Positions 44,143 through 52,230 of a stretch of DNA of 64,000 nucleotides are shown here, in pieces. Within the stretch, counting starts at the first letter, position 1. Each line of letters opens with the position of its first letter. Position numbers and translations under genes: made by a program. A model generated the notes under the pieces. That model was not told the origin of the DNA, did no database searches, and worked only from the letters and a program-made list of their open reading frames with translations. The stretch comes from an uncultured Pelagibacteraceae bacterium (GTDB taxonomy: Bacteria; Pseudomonadota; Alphaproteobacteria; Pelagibacterales; Pelagibacteraceae). The stretch spans positions 62,001 through 126,000 of the forward strand of contig CACOQC010000001.1 of the NCBI GenBank assembly GCA_902629215.1. The letters run 5' to 3'.

Positions 44143-44988
44143 ATGATTTTAATTGATGGTAAAAAAGAAGCTGCACTTTTAAGAGAGGAACTTAAGAAAG
44201 AAGTTTCAGAGTTAAAGGTAAAATATAACAAAGTTCCTGGTTTAACAGTTATTTTAATTGGCGATTTAACTCCAAGTCAAATTTATGTTCGAAATAAAGA
44301 AAAATCTGCAAATGAAGTTGGACTGAAATCTGATGTTGTAAAATATCCAGACTCTGTAGATGAAAAAGTTGTTTTAGAAAAAATAGAGGAATTGAATAAA
44401 GATGAAACTGTATCTGGTATTTTAGTTCAGTTACCTCTACCTAAGCATATAGATAAACAAAAAGTTATTGAAGCCATTCATCCCTCAAAAGATGTTGATG
44501 GTTTTCATCCTATGAATGTAGGAAATCTTTCATCTGGTTATGAGAGTTCAGTACCATGTACACCATTGGGGTGTTACTTATTAATCAAAAAGATAGAACC
44601 AAACTTAAGTGGTAAAAAAGCTGTTGTAGTTGGTAGATCAAATTTAAATGGCAAACCTATGACACAACTTCTTTTAAAAGAAAATTGCACCGTTACAATT
44701 ACACATTCAAAAACAAAAGATTTAAAAGCTGAATGTCTTGAAGCTGATATTATTGTTGCTGCAGTTGGAATACCTGAACTTGTAAAAGGGGATTGGGTTA
44801 AAAAAGATACTATTGTAATTGATGTGGGTATTAATAAAACAGAAAAAGGTATTGTTGGAGATGTAGCTTTTGATGAAGTTTCCAAAAATGCAAAAGCTTT
44901 GACACCAGTTCCTGGAGGTGTTGGGCCAATGACTATTGCTTGTTTACTTAAAAATACAATTGACTGTTTCAAAAGATCGCAAATTTAG
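44143..44988 (+). CDS. folD: Methylenetetrahydrofolate dehydrogenase/cyclohydrolase
   Basis: Bifunctional enzyme interconverting methylene-THF, methenyl-THF and formyl-THF. The 281-residue protein begins MILIDGKKEAALLREEL and has SQIYVRNKEKSANEVG with the catalytic lysine, GILVQLPLPKHID, PSKDVDGFHPMNVGNL, VVVGRSNLNGKPMTQLLL and LTPVPGGVGPMTIACL. It supplies one-carbon units, for example for PurH. It is the last gene of the hemC-hemD-MscS-YggT-folD run. Confidence 0.97.
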   Translation: MILIDGKKEAALLREELKKEVSELKVKYNKVPGLTVILIGDLTPSQIYVRNKEKSANEVGLKSDVVKYPDSVDEKVVLEKIEELNKDETVSGILVQLPLPKHIDKQKVIEAIHPSKDVDGFHPMNVGNLSSGYESSVPCTPLGCYLLIKKIEPNLSGKKAVVVGRSNLNGKPMTQLLLKENCTVTITHSKTKDLKAECLEADIIVAAVGIPELVKGDWVKKDTIVIDVGINKTEKGIVGDVAFDEVSKNAKALTPVPGGVGPMTIACLLKNTIDCFKRSQI

Positions 44989-45025
44989 CATTTAAATCGT
45001 TAAAAAATATTTGATAACTTAGGTT

Positions 45026-45229
45026 ATGAAAAAACCTAAATATCCATACAGGATTGCTATCATAATGGGTATACTCACTATCCCACCGATTGGAGCTACT
45101 CAATTAGGTTGGTACCTTTATGATCAACAAACTGGATTTGATTATGGTATGATTGTTGGAACTTTTTCTGTAATATTTGCAGCATGGTTAATGTATGAAA
45201 AAAATTGGAGAGAGGAAGATGAAGACTAA
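45026..45229 (+). CDS. Small two-helix membrane protein
   Basis: 67-residue protein with two predicted membrane segments (IAIIMGILTIPPIGATQLG and YGMIVGTFSVIFAAWLMYE), a positively charged start (KKPKYPYR) and an acidic end (REEDED). I do not recognise a family. It lies 37 bases after folD and three bases before the SHOCT protein gene, with which it may be co-transcribed. Confidence 0.6.
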   Translation: MKKPKYPYRIAIIMGILTIPPIGATQLGWYLYDQQTGFDYGMIVGTFSVIFAAWLMYEKNWREEDED

Positions 45230-45232
45230 TTA

Positions 45233-45496
45233 ATGGAAAAGATAATTTTTTTTGGTTTAGTTATCCCAATTTTTGCTTTTGTACTGTACTTAGGTGTTAG
45301 TGCGATAATGAAAGGGTCACAGGCCAAAAGCGCACTTAAGGAGGAAGCAAATTTAAAAAATGATGAGTTCGAAAATTCTCTAGATAATAAAAAAAATTTA
45401 AGTGAGGAAATTGACAAATTAAACAATCTTTTAAAAGATGGTGTTTTAACTCAGGAAGAATTCGAAAAAGCTAAAAAAAAATTATTAGATGACTAA
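45233..45496 (+). CDS. SHOCT-domain membrane protein
   Basis: 87-residue protein with an N-terminal membrane helix (IIFFGLVIPIFAFVLYLG) and a C-terminal SHOCT domain, EIDKLNNLLKDGVLTQEEFE, the short two-helix motif found at ends of many bacterial proteins. SHOCT is thought to mediate oligomerisation, but no function can be assigned. The end overlaps the convergent MBL-fold gene by four bases. Confidence 0.72.
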   Translation: MEKIIFFGLVIPIFAFVLYLGVSAIMKGSQAKSALKEEANLKNDEFENSLDNKKNLSEEIDKLNNLLKDGVLTQEEFEKAKKKLLDD

Positions 45497-46560
45497 TTAT
45501 AATTAAGTAATTTTTTTAAAGATCCAAATTCACCGATCTTATAAATAATAGCATCTTCTTTCTTGAATCCATATTTCTCTGCACTAGCTTTGAATCTTAA
45601 AGGTGGTTCCATGATAGGTTCCAGAGATAATACAAAAGTTCCCCAATGTGTTCCTAAAACTTTTTTACTTTTTAAATCTTGCGCGATTTCAAGAGCTTCT
45701 TCTGGAGTAGTATGATAAATTGATTTTTCAAACATAGGTCTAAAATCATATGCTCCAATATTAATCATTGATAAATCTATTGGACCATATTTTTTACCAA
45801 GTTCTTTATAAATATTTCCATAACCAGTATCACATGCAAAAAGTATTTTTTTGTTTTTGTATTCAATTAAAAAATTTCCCCAAAGAGTTTTATTTGTATC
45901 AGTCAAACTTCTTTTTGACCAATGAACTGCAGGTAATAATGTAATCTTTAAATCATTGTTAATTTTTATTTCATCATACCAATCCATTTCATTAACATCT
46001 TTGTATCTTTGAAAATATTTGCCAAGTTTAAGAGGGAGTAGAACTTTTGTATTTTTATAAGGAAAACCTCTAATAGTTGACATGTCTTGATGATCATAAT
46101 GATTGTGAGTGAGTAAAAAGACATCCGTTTTAGGAATTTCTTTTAAATCAAGTGCTGGTTTTACGTATCTCTTCGGTCCAAAAATTAAAGGTCCTGCATT
46201 TTTTGAAAAAACTGGATCTGTAATAATTGTTGTTTCACCTAATTTAATTAAAAATGTAGCATGCCCTATCCAAGCAATATAATCATCATCTTTAAATTTC
46301 TCTAAATTTTCTTTTACAATTTTTTTATCGATTACATGATCTTTTGGGACAGTTATATCTATTTTCTTTTTTTCTTTAGTAAATGTTTTGTAGGAAAATT
46401 TTACATCTTTTGATCTAACCGGAGACCCTTCGGGATTTCTAAAAGTTCCATCTGGTAAATGGTGATAAGGTTTTTCTGCCATTGCTAAACTAATACAATT
46501 ATAAAAAATAATTCCAATTAAAAAATGTAGAATTTTAGTTAATTTTTTTGCATTAGCCAC
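45493..46560 (-). CDS. Secreted MBL-fold metallohydrolase (UlaG/NAPE-PLD-like)
   Basis: 355-residue metallo-beta-lactamase-fold protein. Residues 7-28 form a signal peptide or membrane anchor. The zinc motif is FLLTHNHYDHQDMSTIRG, followed by LLPAVHWSKRS, LFACDTGYGNI and VLGTHWGTF, in the arrangement of the UlaG and NAPE-phospholipase D branch. The YIAWIGHATFLIKLGETTII segment is also typical. A phosphodiester or phospholipid substrate is likely, but unproven. The GTG start lies 22 bases inside the 3' end of the sugar dehydrogenase gene. Confidence 0.85.
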   Translation of the reverse strand: MANAKKLTKILHFLIGIIFYNCISLAMAEKPYHHLPDGTFRNPEGSPVRSKDVKFSYKTFTKEKKKIDITVPKDHVIDKKIVKENLEKFKDDDYIAWIGHATFLIKLGETTIITDPVFSKNAGPLIFGPKRYVKPALDLKEIPKTDVFLLTHNHYDHQDMSTIRGFPYKNTKVLLPLKLGKYFQRYKDVNEMDWYDEIKINNDLKITLLPAVHWSKRSLTDTNKTLWGNFLIEYKNKKILFACDTGYGNIYKELGKKYGPIDLSMINIGAYDFRPMFEKSIYHTTPEEALEIAQDLKSKKVLGTHWGTFVLSLEPIMEPPLRFKASAEKYGFKKEDAIIYKIGEFGSLKKLLNYN

Positions 46561-47603
46561 AAACTATCTCCACCTAAAAAATAGATTTTTCCGTTAATCG
46601 GATGTATCTGTATATCTCTTATTCTACCAATTTTATTTTTAAAAATAATATCCTCTTTAATGTTTGATAAATCATTAAATATCAATTTTCTAAGTGATTG
46701 ATCTTTAAGAGAAGTTATTAAAGCATGTCCATCCCATTCACTGAATTCTTTACCCTTATAAATAGTTATGGCACTTGTTGCGATAGAAGGCACCCAATAA
46801 TGTATTGCTTTTGTAAAACCTGGTTTCCATTTTGGACCAATCGGAATACCAGAATAATTTGTTCCTCCCCATCCTAGAATTTTCCATCCATAGTTTTCAC
46901 CATTTTTTGCTTCACCAAACCAATCACCACCTCTAGCACCATGGTTGCTCATATAAATTTTTTTATCAAATGGAGATAAAGTTAAACCCTGAGGGTTTCT
47001 AATTCCTATTTGATAAATTTCTGGTAGCCAATCAGATTTCCCTTGAAATTTTGGGTTATCTTTAGGAATACTTCCATCAATATTAATTCTAATAATACTT
47101 CCTGGATGTTTTGTTGGATCTTGTGCAATCATTCCTTCTCCTCTTTCACCAGCTGAAGCAAATAAGAAATTATCTTTAATCGCTAATCTTGATCCAAAGT
47201 GATATCCTGAATTAATGGGAGGGTTTGCTTGAAAAATATTTTTAAAATTTAATTTTTTTTCATCAAATTTTGCTTTAGCTATTGAAGTACTGGTTTTTCC
47301 ACTTCCTCTATTTTCTGAATAAGAAATATAAATAAAACTATCTTTAAACAGAATATCTAACAAACCCCCCTGACCATGTTCTAGATAATTAAGATTATGA
47401 TTAATTTCAGAGATTTTTTTAGAATTAAGATTAATCAACTTAATTTTCCCACTTTTTTCTGTAATCAATATTTCATTATTATTGATGAATGTAGAGCCCC
47501 ATGGGTCATTCAAATCTACAATCTTTTCAAAGTTAAGATTTTCTGCAAATGAAACATTTATAGAAATTAAAAACAAGAATATGGAAGTAAAAAGTTTACT
47601 CAC
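46539..47603 (-). CDS. Periplasmic PQQ-type aldose sugar dehydrogenase
   Basis: Six-bladed beta-propeller dehydrogenase of the soluble glucose/aldose dehydrogenase family. From the GTG at 47603 the product has 354 residues, starting with a signal peptide (KLFTSIFLFLISINVSFA). Family motifs include DPWGSTFINNNEILITEKSG, LNYLEHGQGGLLDI, YHFGSRLAIKDNFLFASAGE, IGIRNPQGLTLSPFD and SNHGARGGDWFGEAKNG. A longer open frame overlaps the SDR gene, but the GTG one base after the SDR stop is directly before the signal peptide, so I chose it. PQQ synthesis genes are not in the window. Confidence 0.88.
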   Translation of the reverse strand: MSKLFTSIFLFLISINVSFAENLNFEKIVDLNDPWGSTFINNNEILITEKSGKIKLINLNSKKISEINHNLNYLEHGQGGLLDILFKDSFIYISYSENRGSGKTSTSIAKAKFDEKKLNFKNIFQANPPINSGYHFGSRLAIKDNFLFASAGERGEGMIAQDPTKHPGSIIRINIDGSIPKDNPKFQGKSDWLPEIYQIGIRNPQGLTLSPFDKKIYMSNHGARGGDWFGEAKNGENYGWKILGWGGTNYSGIPIGPKWKPGFTKAIHYWVPSIATSAITIYKGKEFSEWDGHALITSLKDQSLRKLIFNDLSNIKEDIIFKNKIGRIRDIQIHPINGKIYFLGGDSLWLMQKN

Positions 47604-47604
47604 T

Positions 47605-48315
47605 TTAAGAAAGTTTTGATCTACCACCATCAACGGCAATAATCTGACCAGTAACCCATGAACTATCATCAGTAATGAGAAATTTTGCAAGTGAAGCCGA
47701 GTCTTTCCCTTCACCCAATCTTTTTAAAGGATGAGCTTTTGCTATCCCATCTGCTAATGCTTTATTTTTCAACATCGGTTCTGCAATTTTCGAATTAGTT
47801 AAACTTGGTGCAATGCAATTCACTCTGATATTTGGAGCAAATTCGGCAGCCAAAGAAACTGTTAATCCTTCGACAGCAGCTTTAGCAGAAGCAATTATTG
47901 CATGATTAGTAAATCCCCTTTGTGCTGCCACTGTGGAGAATAAAACCACTGAACCTTTATTTTTTTTTAAACTTTCTTGATAACCTTTAATAACTTCAAC
48001 TGCTGAATAGAGATTTAATTTCATACATTTGTTAAAATCATTTTCATTAACCATTCTCAAAGGTTTTAAATCTATTGAACCAACACAATAAGCAACACCT
48101 TTTATATCTGAAATGTCATTTTTAACCTTTTCAATAAATCCATCTTCTAAAACATCAGCAATGGTAAAGGCACAACCAAGTTTTTCTGAAATACTTTTTG
48201 TTTCATTTTCATTTCTTCCAACTAAATGAACAGAATTTCCTGAGTTTACTAATTGTTCAGCTAAGCTGGATCCGATTGAACCTGTCGCACCAAAAATAAG
48301 ATATTTTTCTGACAT
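47605..48315 (-). CDS. SDR-family oxidoreductase lacking the catalytic tyrosine
   Basis: 236-residue Rossmann-fold protein. The cofactor loop is LIFGATGSIGSSLAEQL, the NAG-equivalent is YCVGSIDLKPL, and the C-terminal part has INCIAPS-like RVNCIAPSLTNSKIAEPM and GQIIAVDGG. In the active site Ser127 and Lys145 are present, but the tyrosine expected at 141 is Ile (HAIIASAKAA). I recall an SDR subgroup with the same HxAIAxAK pattern, so this is a known atypical type and not a sequencing error. The substrate is unknown. Confidence 0.88.
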   Translation of the reverse strand: MSEKYLIFGATGSIGSSLAEQLVNSGNSVHLVGRNENETKSISEKLGCAFTIADVLEDGFIEKVKNDISDIKGVAYCVGSIDLKPLRMVNENDFNKCMKLNLYSAVEVIKGYQESLKKNKGSVVLFSTVAAQRGFTNHAIIASAKAAVEGLTVSLAAEFAPNIRVNCIAPSLTNSKIAEPMLKNKALADGIAKAHPLKRLGEGKDSASLAKFLITDDSSWVTGQIIAVDGGRSKLS

Positions 48316-48342
48316 AAAAAATTTTATTCGTTATATTTAATT

Positions 48343-49833
48343 ATGAAGTTATTTTTTATACTGGGTAATCAATTATTTCCATCAAAATACTTGGACCGCT
48401 TCAAAAAAGACCACCTATTTTTTATGGCTGAAGATTACCAGTTATGTACTTATGAAAAACATCATAAGCAAAAAATACTTCTTTTCTTATCATCAATGCG
48501 CTCACATGCAGATAATCTTAAAAGAGATAAATTTAAATTAGAGTACATTAAAATTGAGGATAAAGAATTTAAGGATGATTATTTAAAAAAATTAAAAAAA
48601 GTAATTAGCTCAAAAAAAATAAAAGAGATTTCAAGCTTTGAAGTTGAAGATAAATTTTTTGAAAAAAAAATTAATCAATTTCTTAAAAAGGAAAAAATAA
48701 AATGGAATATCATTCAAACTCCAATGTTTTTAAACTCAAGAGAGGAATTTAAACAATATCTCTCCAAATCAAAAAAACCTTTCATGGCAACTTTTTACAA
48801 GGATGTTAGAAAAAAATCAGGAATATTGATGGGTTCAGACGGAAACCCAATTGGAGGTAAATGGAGCTTTGATGAAGATAATAGAAATAAATTACCAAAA
48901 AATATTTCAATTCCAAAGTTTCCAAAAATAAATGAGACTAATCATACCAAAAAGTTAAAACCAATTATTGAAAAATTATTCAAAGATCATCCAGGTAAAA
49001 CTGAAAATTTTTGGTTCGCTACTGAATATAATGACGTTGTAAAGCTTTTAAATTTTTTCATTAAAGAAAAATCAAATTTATTTGGTGATTATGAAGATGC
49101 TGTTGATCAAAAAGATAATGTTTTATTTCATAGTGCATTAAGTCCATATATTAATTTAGGTTTAATTACTCCAGAATTTATTATTAAAAAAGTTTTAGAA
49201 TTCCATAAAAGTAAAAAGATAAGATTAAATTCATTAGAAGGTTACATACGTCAGGTAATTGGTTGGAGAGAGTTCATGAGAGGAATTTATCAAAGTTATT
49301 CAAATGAAATGGAAACCGGAAACTTCTTCAAACAAAATAGAAAAATGAAAAAATCTTGGTATGAAGGCACAACTGGTTTACCTCCGCTTGATTATGCAAT
49401 TAAGAATGCTTTAAACTATGGATGGTCTCATCACATTGAAAGATTAATGATTTTATCTAACATTATGAATCTTTGTGAAATAAAACCTTCTATTGTCTAC
49501 AAATGGTTCATGGAAATGTTTGTAGACTCCTCAGATTGGGTAATGGTGCCTAATGTTTATGGTATGGGATTATTTAGTGATGGAGGAATTTTTGCAACCA
49601 AACCTTATATATGTGGATCAAGTTACTTTATGAAAATGATGGATTTTAAAAAAGGTGAGTGGTGTAACACAATGGATGGTCTTTATTGGAGATTTATTGA
49701 TCGTAATAGAAAATTTTTTCTGAAAAATCCTAGACTTTCTATGATGGTAAGAATTTTTGATAAAATGAAAACTGAAAGAAAAAAAATAATTTTGTCAGCT
49801 GCAGATAAATTTATCAAACAAAATACAATCTAG
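48343..49833 (+). CDS. FeS-type prokaryotic cryptochrome/photolyase family protein, cluster cysteines apparently lost
   Basis: 496-residue flavoprotein of the FeS-BCP/CryPro/(6-4)-photolyase branch. The N-terminal Rossmann domain starts [13 protein letters not shown] (DprA-like antenna domain, HMW pattern [11 protein letters not shown]). The FAD domain has [48 protein letters not shown] and [16 protein letters not shown]. In family members with a [4Fe-4S] cluster, cysteines stand near MNC and in DYCxxC; here these are Pro347/348, Lys436 and Glu439. Only Cys441 is near an expected place. It probably repairs UV lesions. It overlaps the DUF2256 gene by one base. Confidence 0.9.
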   Translation: MKLFFILGNQLFPSKYLDRFKKDHLFFMAEDYQLCTYEKHHKQKILLFLSSMRSHADNLKRDKFKLEYIKIEDKEFKDDYLKKLKKVISSKKIKEISSFEVEDKFFEKKINQFLKKEKIKWNIIQTPMFLNSREEFKQYLSKSKKPFMATFYKDVRKKSGILMGSDGNPIGGKWSFDEDNRNKLPKNISIPKFPKINETNHTKKLKPIIEKLFKDHPGKTENFWFATEYNDVVKLLNFFIKEKSNLFGDYEDAVDQKDNVLFHSALSPYINLGLITPEFIIKKVLEFHKSKKIRLNSLEGYIRQVIGWREFMRGIYQSYSNEMETGNFFKQNRKMKKSWYEGTTGLPPLDYAIKNALNYGWSHHIERLMILSNIMNLCEIKPSIVYKWFMEMFVDSSDWVMVPNVYGMGLFSDGGIFATKPYICGSSYFMKMMDFKKGEWCNTMDGLYWRFIDRNRKFFLKNPRLSMMVRIFDKMKTERKKIILSAADKFIKQNTI

Positions 49834-49961
49834 TGAAAAAAGAAAATCTTCCTTCAAAAATTTGTCCTGTTTGTAAAAGACCTTTTGTTTGGCGTAAGAA
49901 ATGGAGATTAAATTGGGAGAGAGTAAAATATTGTTCTAAGAAGTGTTCTAAGCTAAATTAA
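49833..49961 (+). CDS. DUF2256 small zinc-ribbon-like protein
   Basis: A 42-residue protein translated from a GTG that shares the last base of the photolyase stop. It contains CPVC at residues 11-14, the aromatic/basic segment [14 protein letters not shown] and CSKKC at 34-38, so it should bind one zinc ion through four cysteines. This is the DUF2256 pattern, which is usually found beside photolyase/cryptochrome genes. Its function is unknown; the one-base overlap strongly suggests coupled synthesis with the photolyase. Confidence 0.88.
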   Translation: MKKENLPSKICPVCKRPFVWRKKWRLNWERVKYCSKKCSKLN

Positions 49962-49966
49962 GATTA

Positions 49967-50686
49967 TTGAACATAATTATTTTACAACATATCAAAATTG
50001 AAGATCCTGGTTACATAAAAGATCTTATGTTAGCTGATGGTTTTAATCTCACTACAATTGAGTTAGATGAAGGTGAAAAAATTCCAAATGATTTTAGTAA
50101 ATTTGATGGAATGCTCTGCATGGGTGGTCCGATGGATACGTATATGGAAAAAGAATACCCTTGGTTAATTGAGGAAAAAAAAAGAATTAAAGAGTTTGTT
50201 GTTGATTTAAAAAAACCTTATTTAGGTTTTTGTTTAGGCTGTCAGTTATTGGGTGAAGTTATTGGTGGTGAAGTTGTAAAATCAATTCCTGCAGAAATTG
50301 GAATGATGGATATCAATTTTACTAAAGAAAAAAATCAAGATATCTTGTTTTCTAAATTTCCTGATAAAATTAAAAGTTTGCAATGGCATTCATATGAAGT
50401 TCAAGGAATACAGAACAATAATGATGTTACTTTGTTAGCTTCATCACCTGTTACTAAATTTCAAATTTTTAAATATCAAAATCACGCTTATGGAATTCAA
50501 TTTCATATTGAAATAAAGGATACAACAGTCAATGAGTGGGGATGTGTGCCAGAATATAAAAAAGCTTTAGAAGATCAACTAGGTGATGGAGCATTAGAAA
50601 AATTTGATCAATCTGCAAAAGAAAATATGACAGATATGAATAATTATTCTAAAATTCTTTATAATAGTTTTAAAAAACTTTTATGA
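49967..50686 (+). CDS. Class I glutamine amidotransferase-like protein (GMP synthase-like)
   Basis: 239-residue amidotransferase-domain protein. It begins with a TTG start and IIILQHIKIEDPGYIKDLM, has the oxyanion segment MLCMGGPMDTYM, the nucleophile elbow YLGFCLGCQLLGEVIGG and the catalytic pair IQFHIEIKD (His, Glu). QWHSYEVQGI is also typical of this GMP-synthase-like family. There is no synthetase domain, so the acceptor is unknown; gamma-glutamyl hydrolase or transferase activity is possible. It follows the DUF2256 gene by five bases. Confidence 0.87.
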   Translation: MNIIILQHIKIEDPGYIKDLMLADGFNLTTIELDEGEKIPNDFSKFDGMLCMGGPMDTYMEKEYPWLIEEKKRIKEFVVDLKKPYLGFCLGCQLLGEVIGGEVVKSIPAEIGMMDINFTKEKNQDILFSKFPDKIKSLQWHSYEVQGIQNNNDVTLLASSPVTKFQIFKYQNHAYGIQFHIEIKDTTVNEWGCVPEYKKALEDQLGDGALEKFDQSAKENMTDMNNYSKILYNSFKKLL

Positions 50687-50874
50687 TTTGCATTAAGGCT
50701 GAAATACCTGAAGAGCTAAATAATATTGATGATGAGTTAAAGGCAATTTATCATAGCAAAGATACTATCTGTTTTTATATATTTAAATCTAGAGATTTAA
50801 GAAATGAATTCATAGAAAAAACAAAAGGTATGAATAAAATTGATCGAGAGGAAATTTATAGGGATTATGAATAA
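50683..50874 (+). CDS. Small protein of unknown function
   Basis: 63-residue soluble protein starting with ATG in the four-base overlap with the amidotransferase gene. It is acidic and mixed alpha/beta in appearance (CIKAEIPEELNNIDDELKAI, then CFYIFKSRDLRNEFIEKTKG). I recognise no family. The close coupling to the genes on both sides (its stop overlaps the next start by eight bases) argues that it is real. Confidence 0.55.
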   Translation: MICIKAEIPEELNNIDDELKAIYHSKDTICFYIFKSRDLRNEFIEKTKGMNKIDREEIYRDYE

Positions 50875-51088
50875 TAAAATTTTTGAATGGGCAGGAGTTA
50901 TTACAGCAATATTATATTCTTTATTTGTGGCAATGAATATTGGCGTAGAGTTTTTTGGTTTTTGCTTATTACTTATATCTGCAATTTTAATTGGAATTTG
51001 GGCTTATAGAGGTGGTCATAGAGGAATATTATTTTTACAATTCTTTTATGCAACGGCAGGTATTATTGGAATGTTTAGGTGGTTTTAA
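50867..51088 (+). CDS. Small membrane protein of unknown function
   Basis: 73-residue protein with three hydrophobic segments (WAGVITAILYSLFVAMNIGV, FFGFCLLLISAILIGIWAY, GILFLQFFYATAGIIGMFRW). The short loop YRGGHRG and the arrangement are faintly like half of a PnuC-type transporter, but this is not enough for a call. I chose the ATG at 50867, before the first helix. The end overlaps the convergent photolyase-like gene by four bases. Confidence 0.6.
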   Translation: MNNKIFEWAGVITAILYSLFVAMNIGVEFFGFCLLLISAILIGIWAYRGGHRGILFLQFFYATAGIIGMFRWF

Positions 51089-52224
51089 TTAATAGCTGAA
51101 ATTATTTTAGGAATATAATTTTTAAAATTAAAAAAACCCTTATTACAATATTGCCAAGAATACTGATCAAGTTTTCTATATAAAAAATCTATTTTTATAT
51201 TATTTGAATTTAGATAATCTAAGTTTTCACCCACAGTTGGATATAAAATATAACAATTTTCAATTTTTTTAATTTCACTTATATCTATGACTTCACAATC
51301 AATAGACTTAGCTTTTAACCTTTGTTCTTGGTCTTCGATTAATAAGGATTTAAATTTCACTACTTTTTCACTTAGTTTGATAGATCTATTTTCGTTTTTA
51401 CTAGAAATTAAATAAATTTTTTTAAATTTATTATTTTGAAAATCAGTGATTTCAAAAGAAAGATTATTTTCAAAAATTAATAGATTTTTATCATCTATAT
51501 TTTGTGGATTATTAAAATCTTTTTTTATGATTTGGTAAGTTTTTTCAGATACTTTTGGAGGAGCATCTTCATTTAATTTAATATTATTAAATCTATTATT
51601 AGTAAATTTTTTTATATTCCATTCACTTGCTAAATAATGTTTTCCTTGAGTTTGAATACCAGCGACCCATCTCCATCCAAGAGTATTTGATGCAGCGTCC
51701 CCATCATAAAGATGTTGCATAAAAAATTCCGCACCTAATTGCCAAGGTAGTTCTAAAGTAAAAATCCAAATACTTGCAAACCACATTCTTGTGTGGTTAT
51801 GTAAATAATTGTTTTCCTTCAGTTCATTTATCCATGCATTAAAACATTCAATATTAGTTTTACCTTCTATAGCATTAAGATAGTTCTGATTATTTTTAAA
51901 TTCTTCTTTAATTTTATTTAATTCCATTAAATAGTCTGACCAAACATTTGGTCTTAATTCTAACCAACCTTTCCAATATGTACGCCATAAAACTTCTTGT
52001 ATAAACTTTTCATTTTTTGAGAAAGAAAATTTACTAAGTGCTTTTTCAATTACTTCTTTTTCACCAATAACTCCGTGAGTAATGTAAGGAGATAAACAAG
52101 AAATATTGGATCTTTTCTCTGGTCCAAAATCAAAATTTCTAAGCTTAGAGTATTCTGAAAGATTATTTTCTACAAAATAATTTAATTTATCTAAGGCCTT
52201 GGCCCTTGAAGCTTCAAAATTCAT
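51085..52224 (-). CDS. Photolyase-like FAD-binding protein with C-terminal alpha/beta domain
   Basis: 379-residue protein that begins directly with the photolyase FAD domain: LSPYITHGVIGEKEVIEKAL, LWRTYWKGWLELRPNVW, NYLHNHTRMWFASIWIFT, LGAEFFMQHLYDGDAASNT and LGWRWVAGIQTQGKHYL. The usual N-terminal antenna Rossmann domain is missing. Residues 245-379 instead form an alternating strand-helix region (LLIFENNLSF, IYLISSKNEN) ending KGFFNFKNYIPK. This is a short photolyase-like type found in marine alphaproteobacteria; lesion and cofactors are unknown. It follows PsiE by six bases. Confidence 0.85.
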   Translation of the reverse strand: MNFEASRAKALDKLNYFVENNLSEYSKLRNFDFGPEKRSNISCLSPYITHGVIGEKEVIEKALSKFSFSKNEKFIQEVLWRTYWKGWLELRPNVWSDYLMELNKIKEEFKNNQNYLNAIEGKTNIECFNAWINELKENNYLHNHTRMWFASIWIFTLELPWQLGAEFFMQHLYDGDAASNTLGWRWVAGIQTQGKHYLASEWNIKKFTNNRFNNIKLNEDAPPKVSEKTYQIIKKDFNNPQNIDDKNLLIFENNLSFEITDFQNNKFKKIYLISSKNENRSIKLSEKVVKFKSLLIEDQEQRLKAKSIDCEVIDISEIKKIENCYILYPTVGENLDYLNSNNIKIDFLYRKLDQYSWQYCNKGFFNFKNYIPKIISAIN

Positions 52225-52230
52225 ACTAAA

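Noticed and set aside
44574-44972. Minus-strand frame of 132 codons inside folD
   Set aside because: Antisense shadow of folD without any motif.
46232-46240. Second parS-like site (GTTTCACC) in the MBL-fold gene
   Set aside because: Only half of the palindrome is present; other half-sites near 3860, 18165, 19800 and 23068 are likewise incomplete.
47604-47714. Extended N-terminus of the sugar dehydrogenase overlapping the SDR gene
   Set aside because: The GTG at 47603, one base after the SDR stop, is directly followed by a signal peptide; the extension has no family similarity, so there is no frameshift or fusion.
48343-52224. Proteorhodopsin or carotenoid genes near the photolyases
   Set aside because: No seven-helix retinal protein with the K-containing last helix and no crt-type genes are present; the small membrane proteins are too short.
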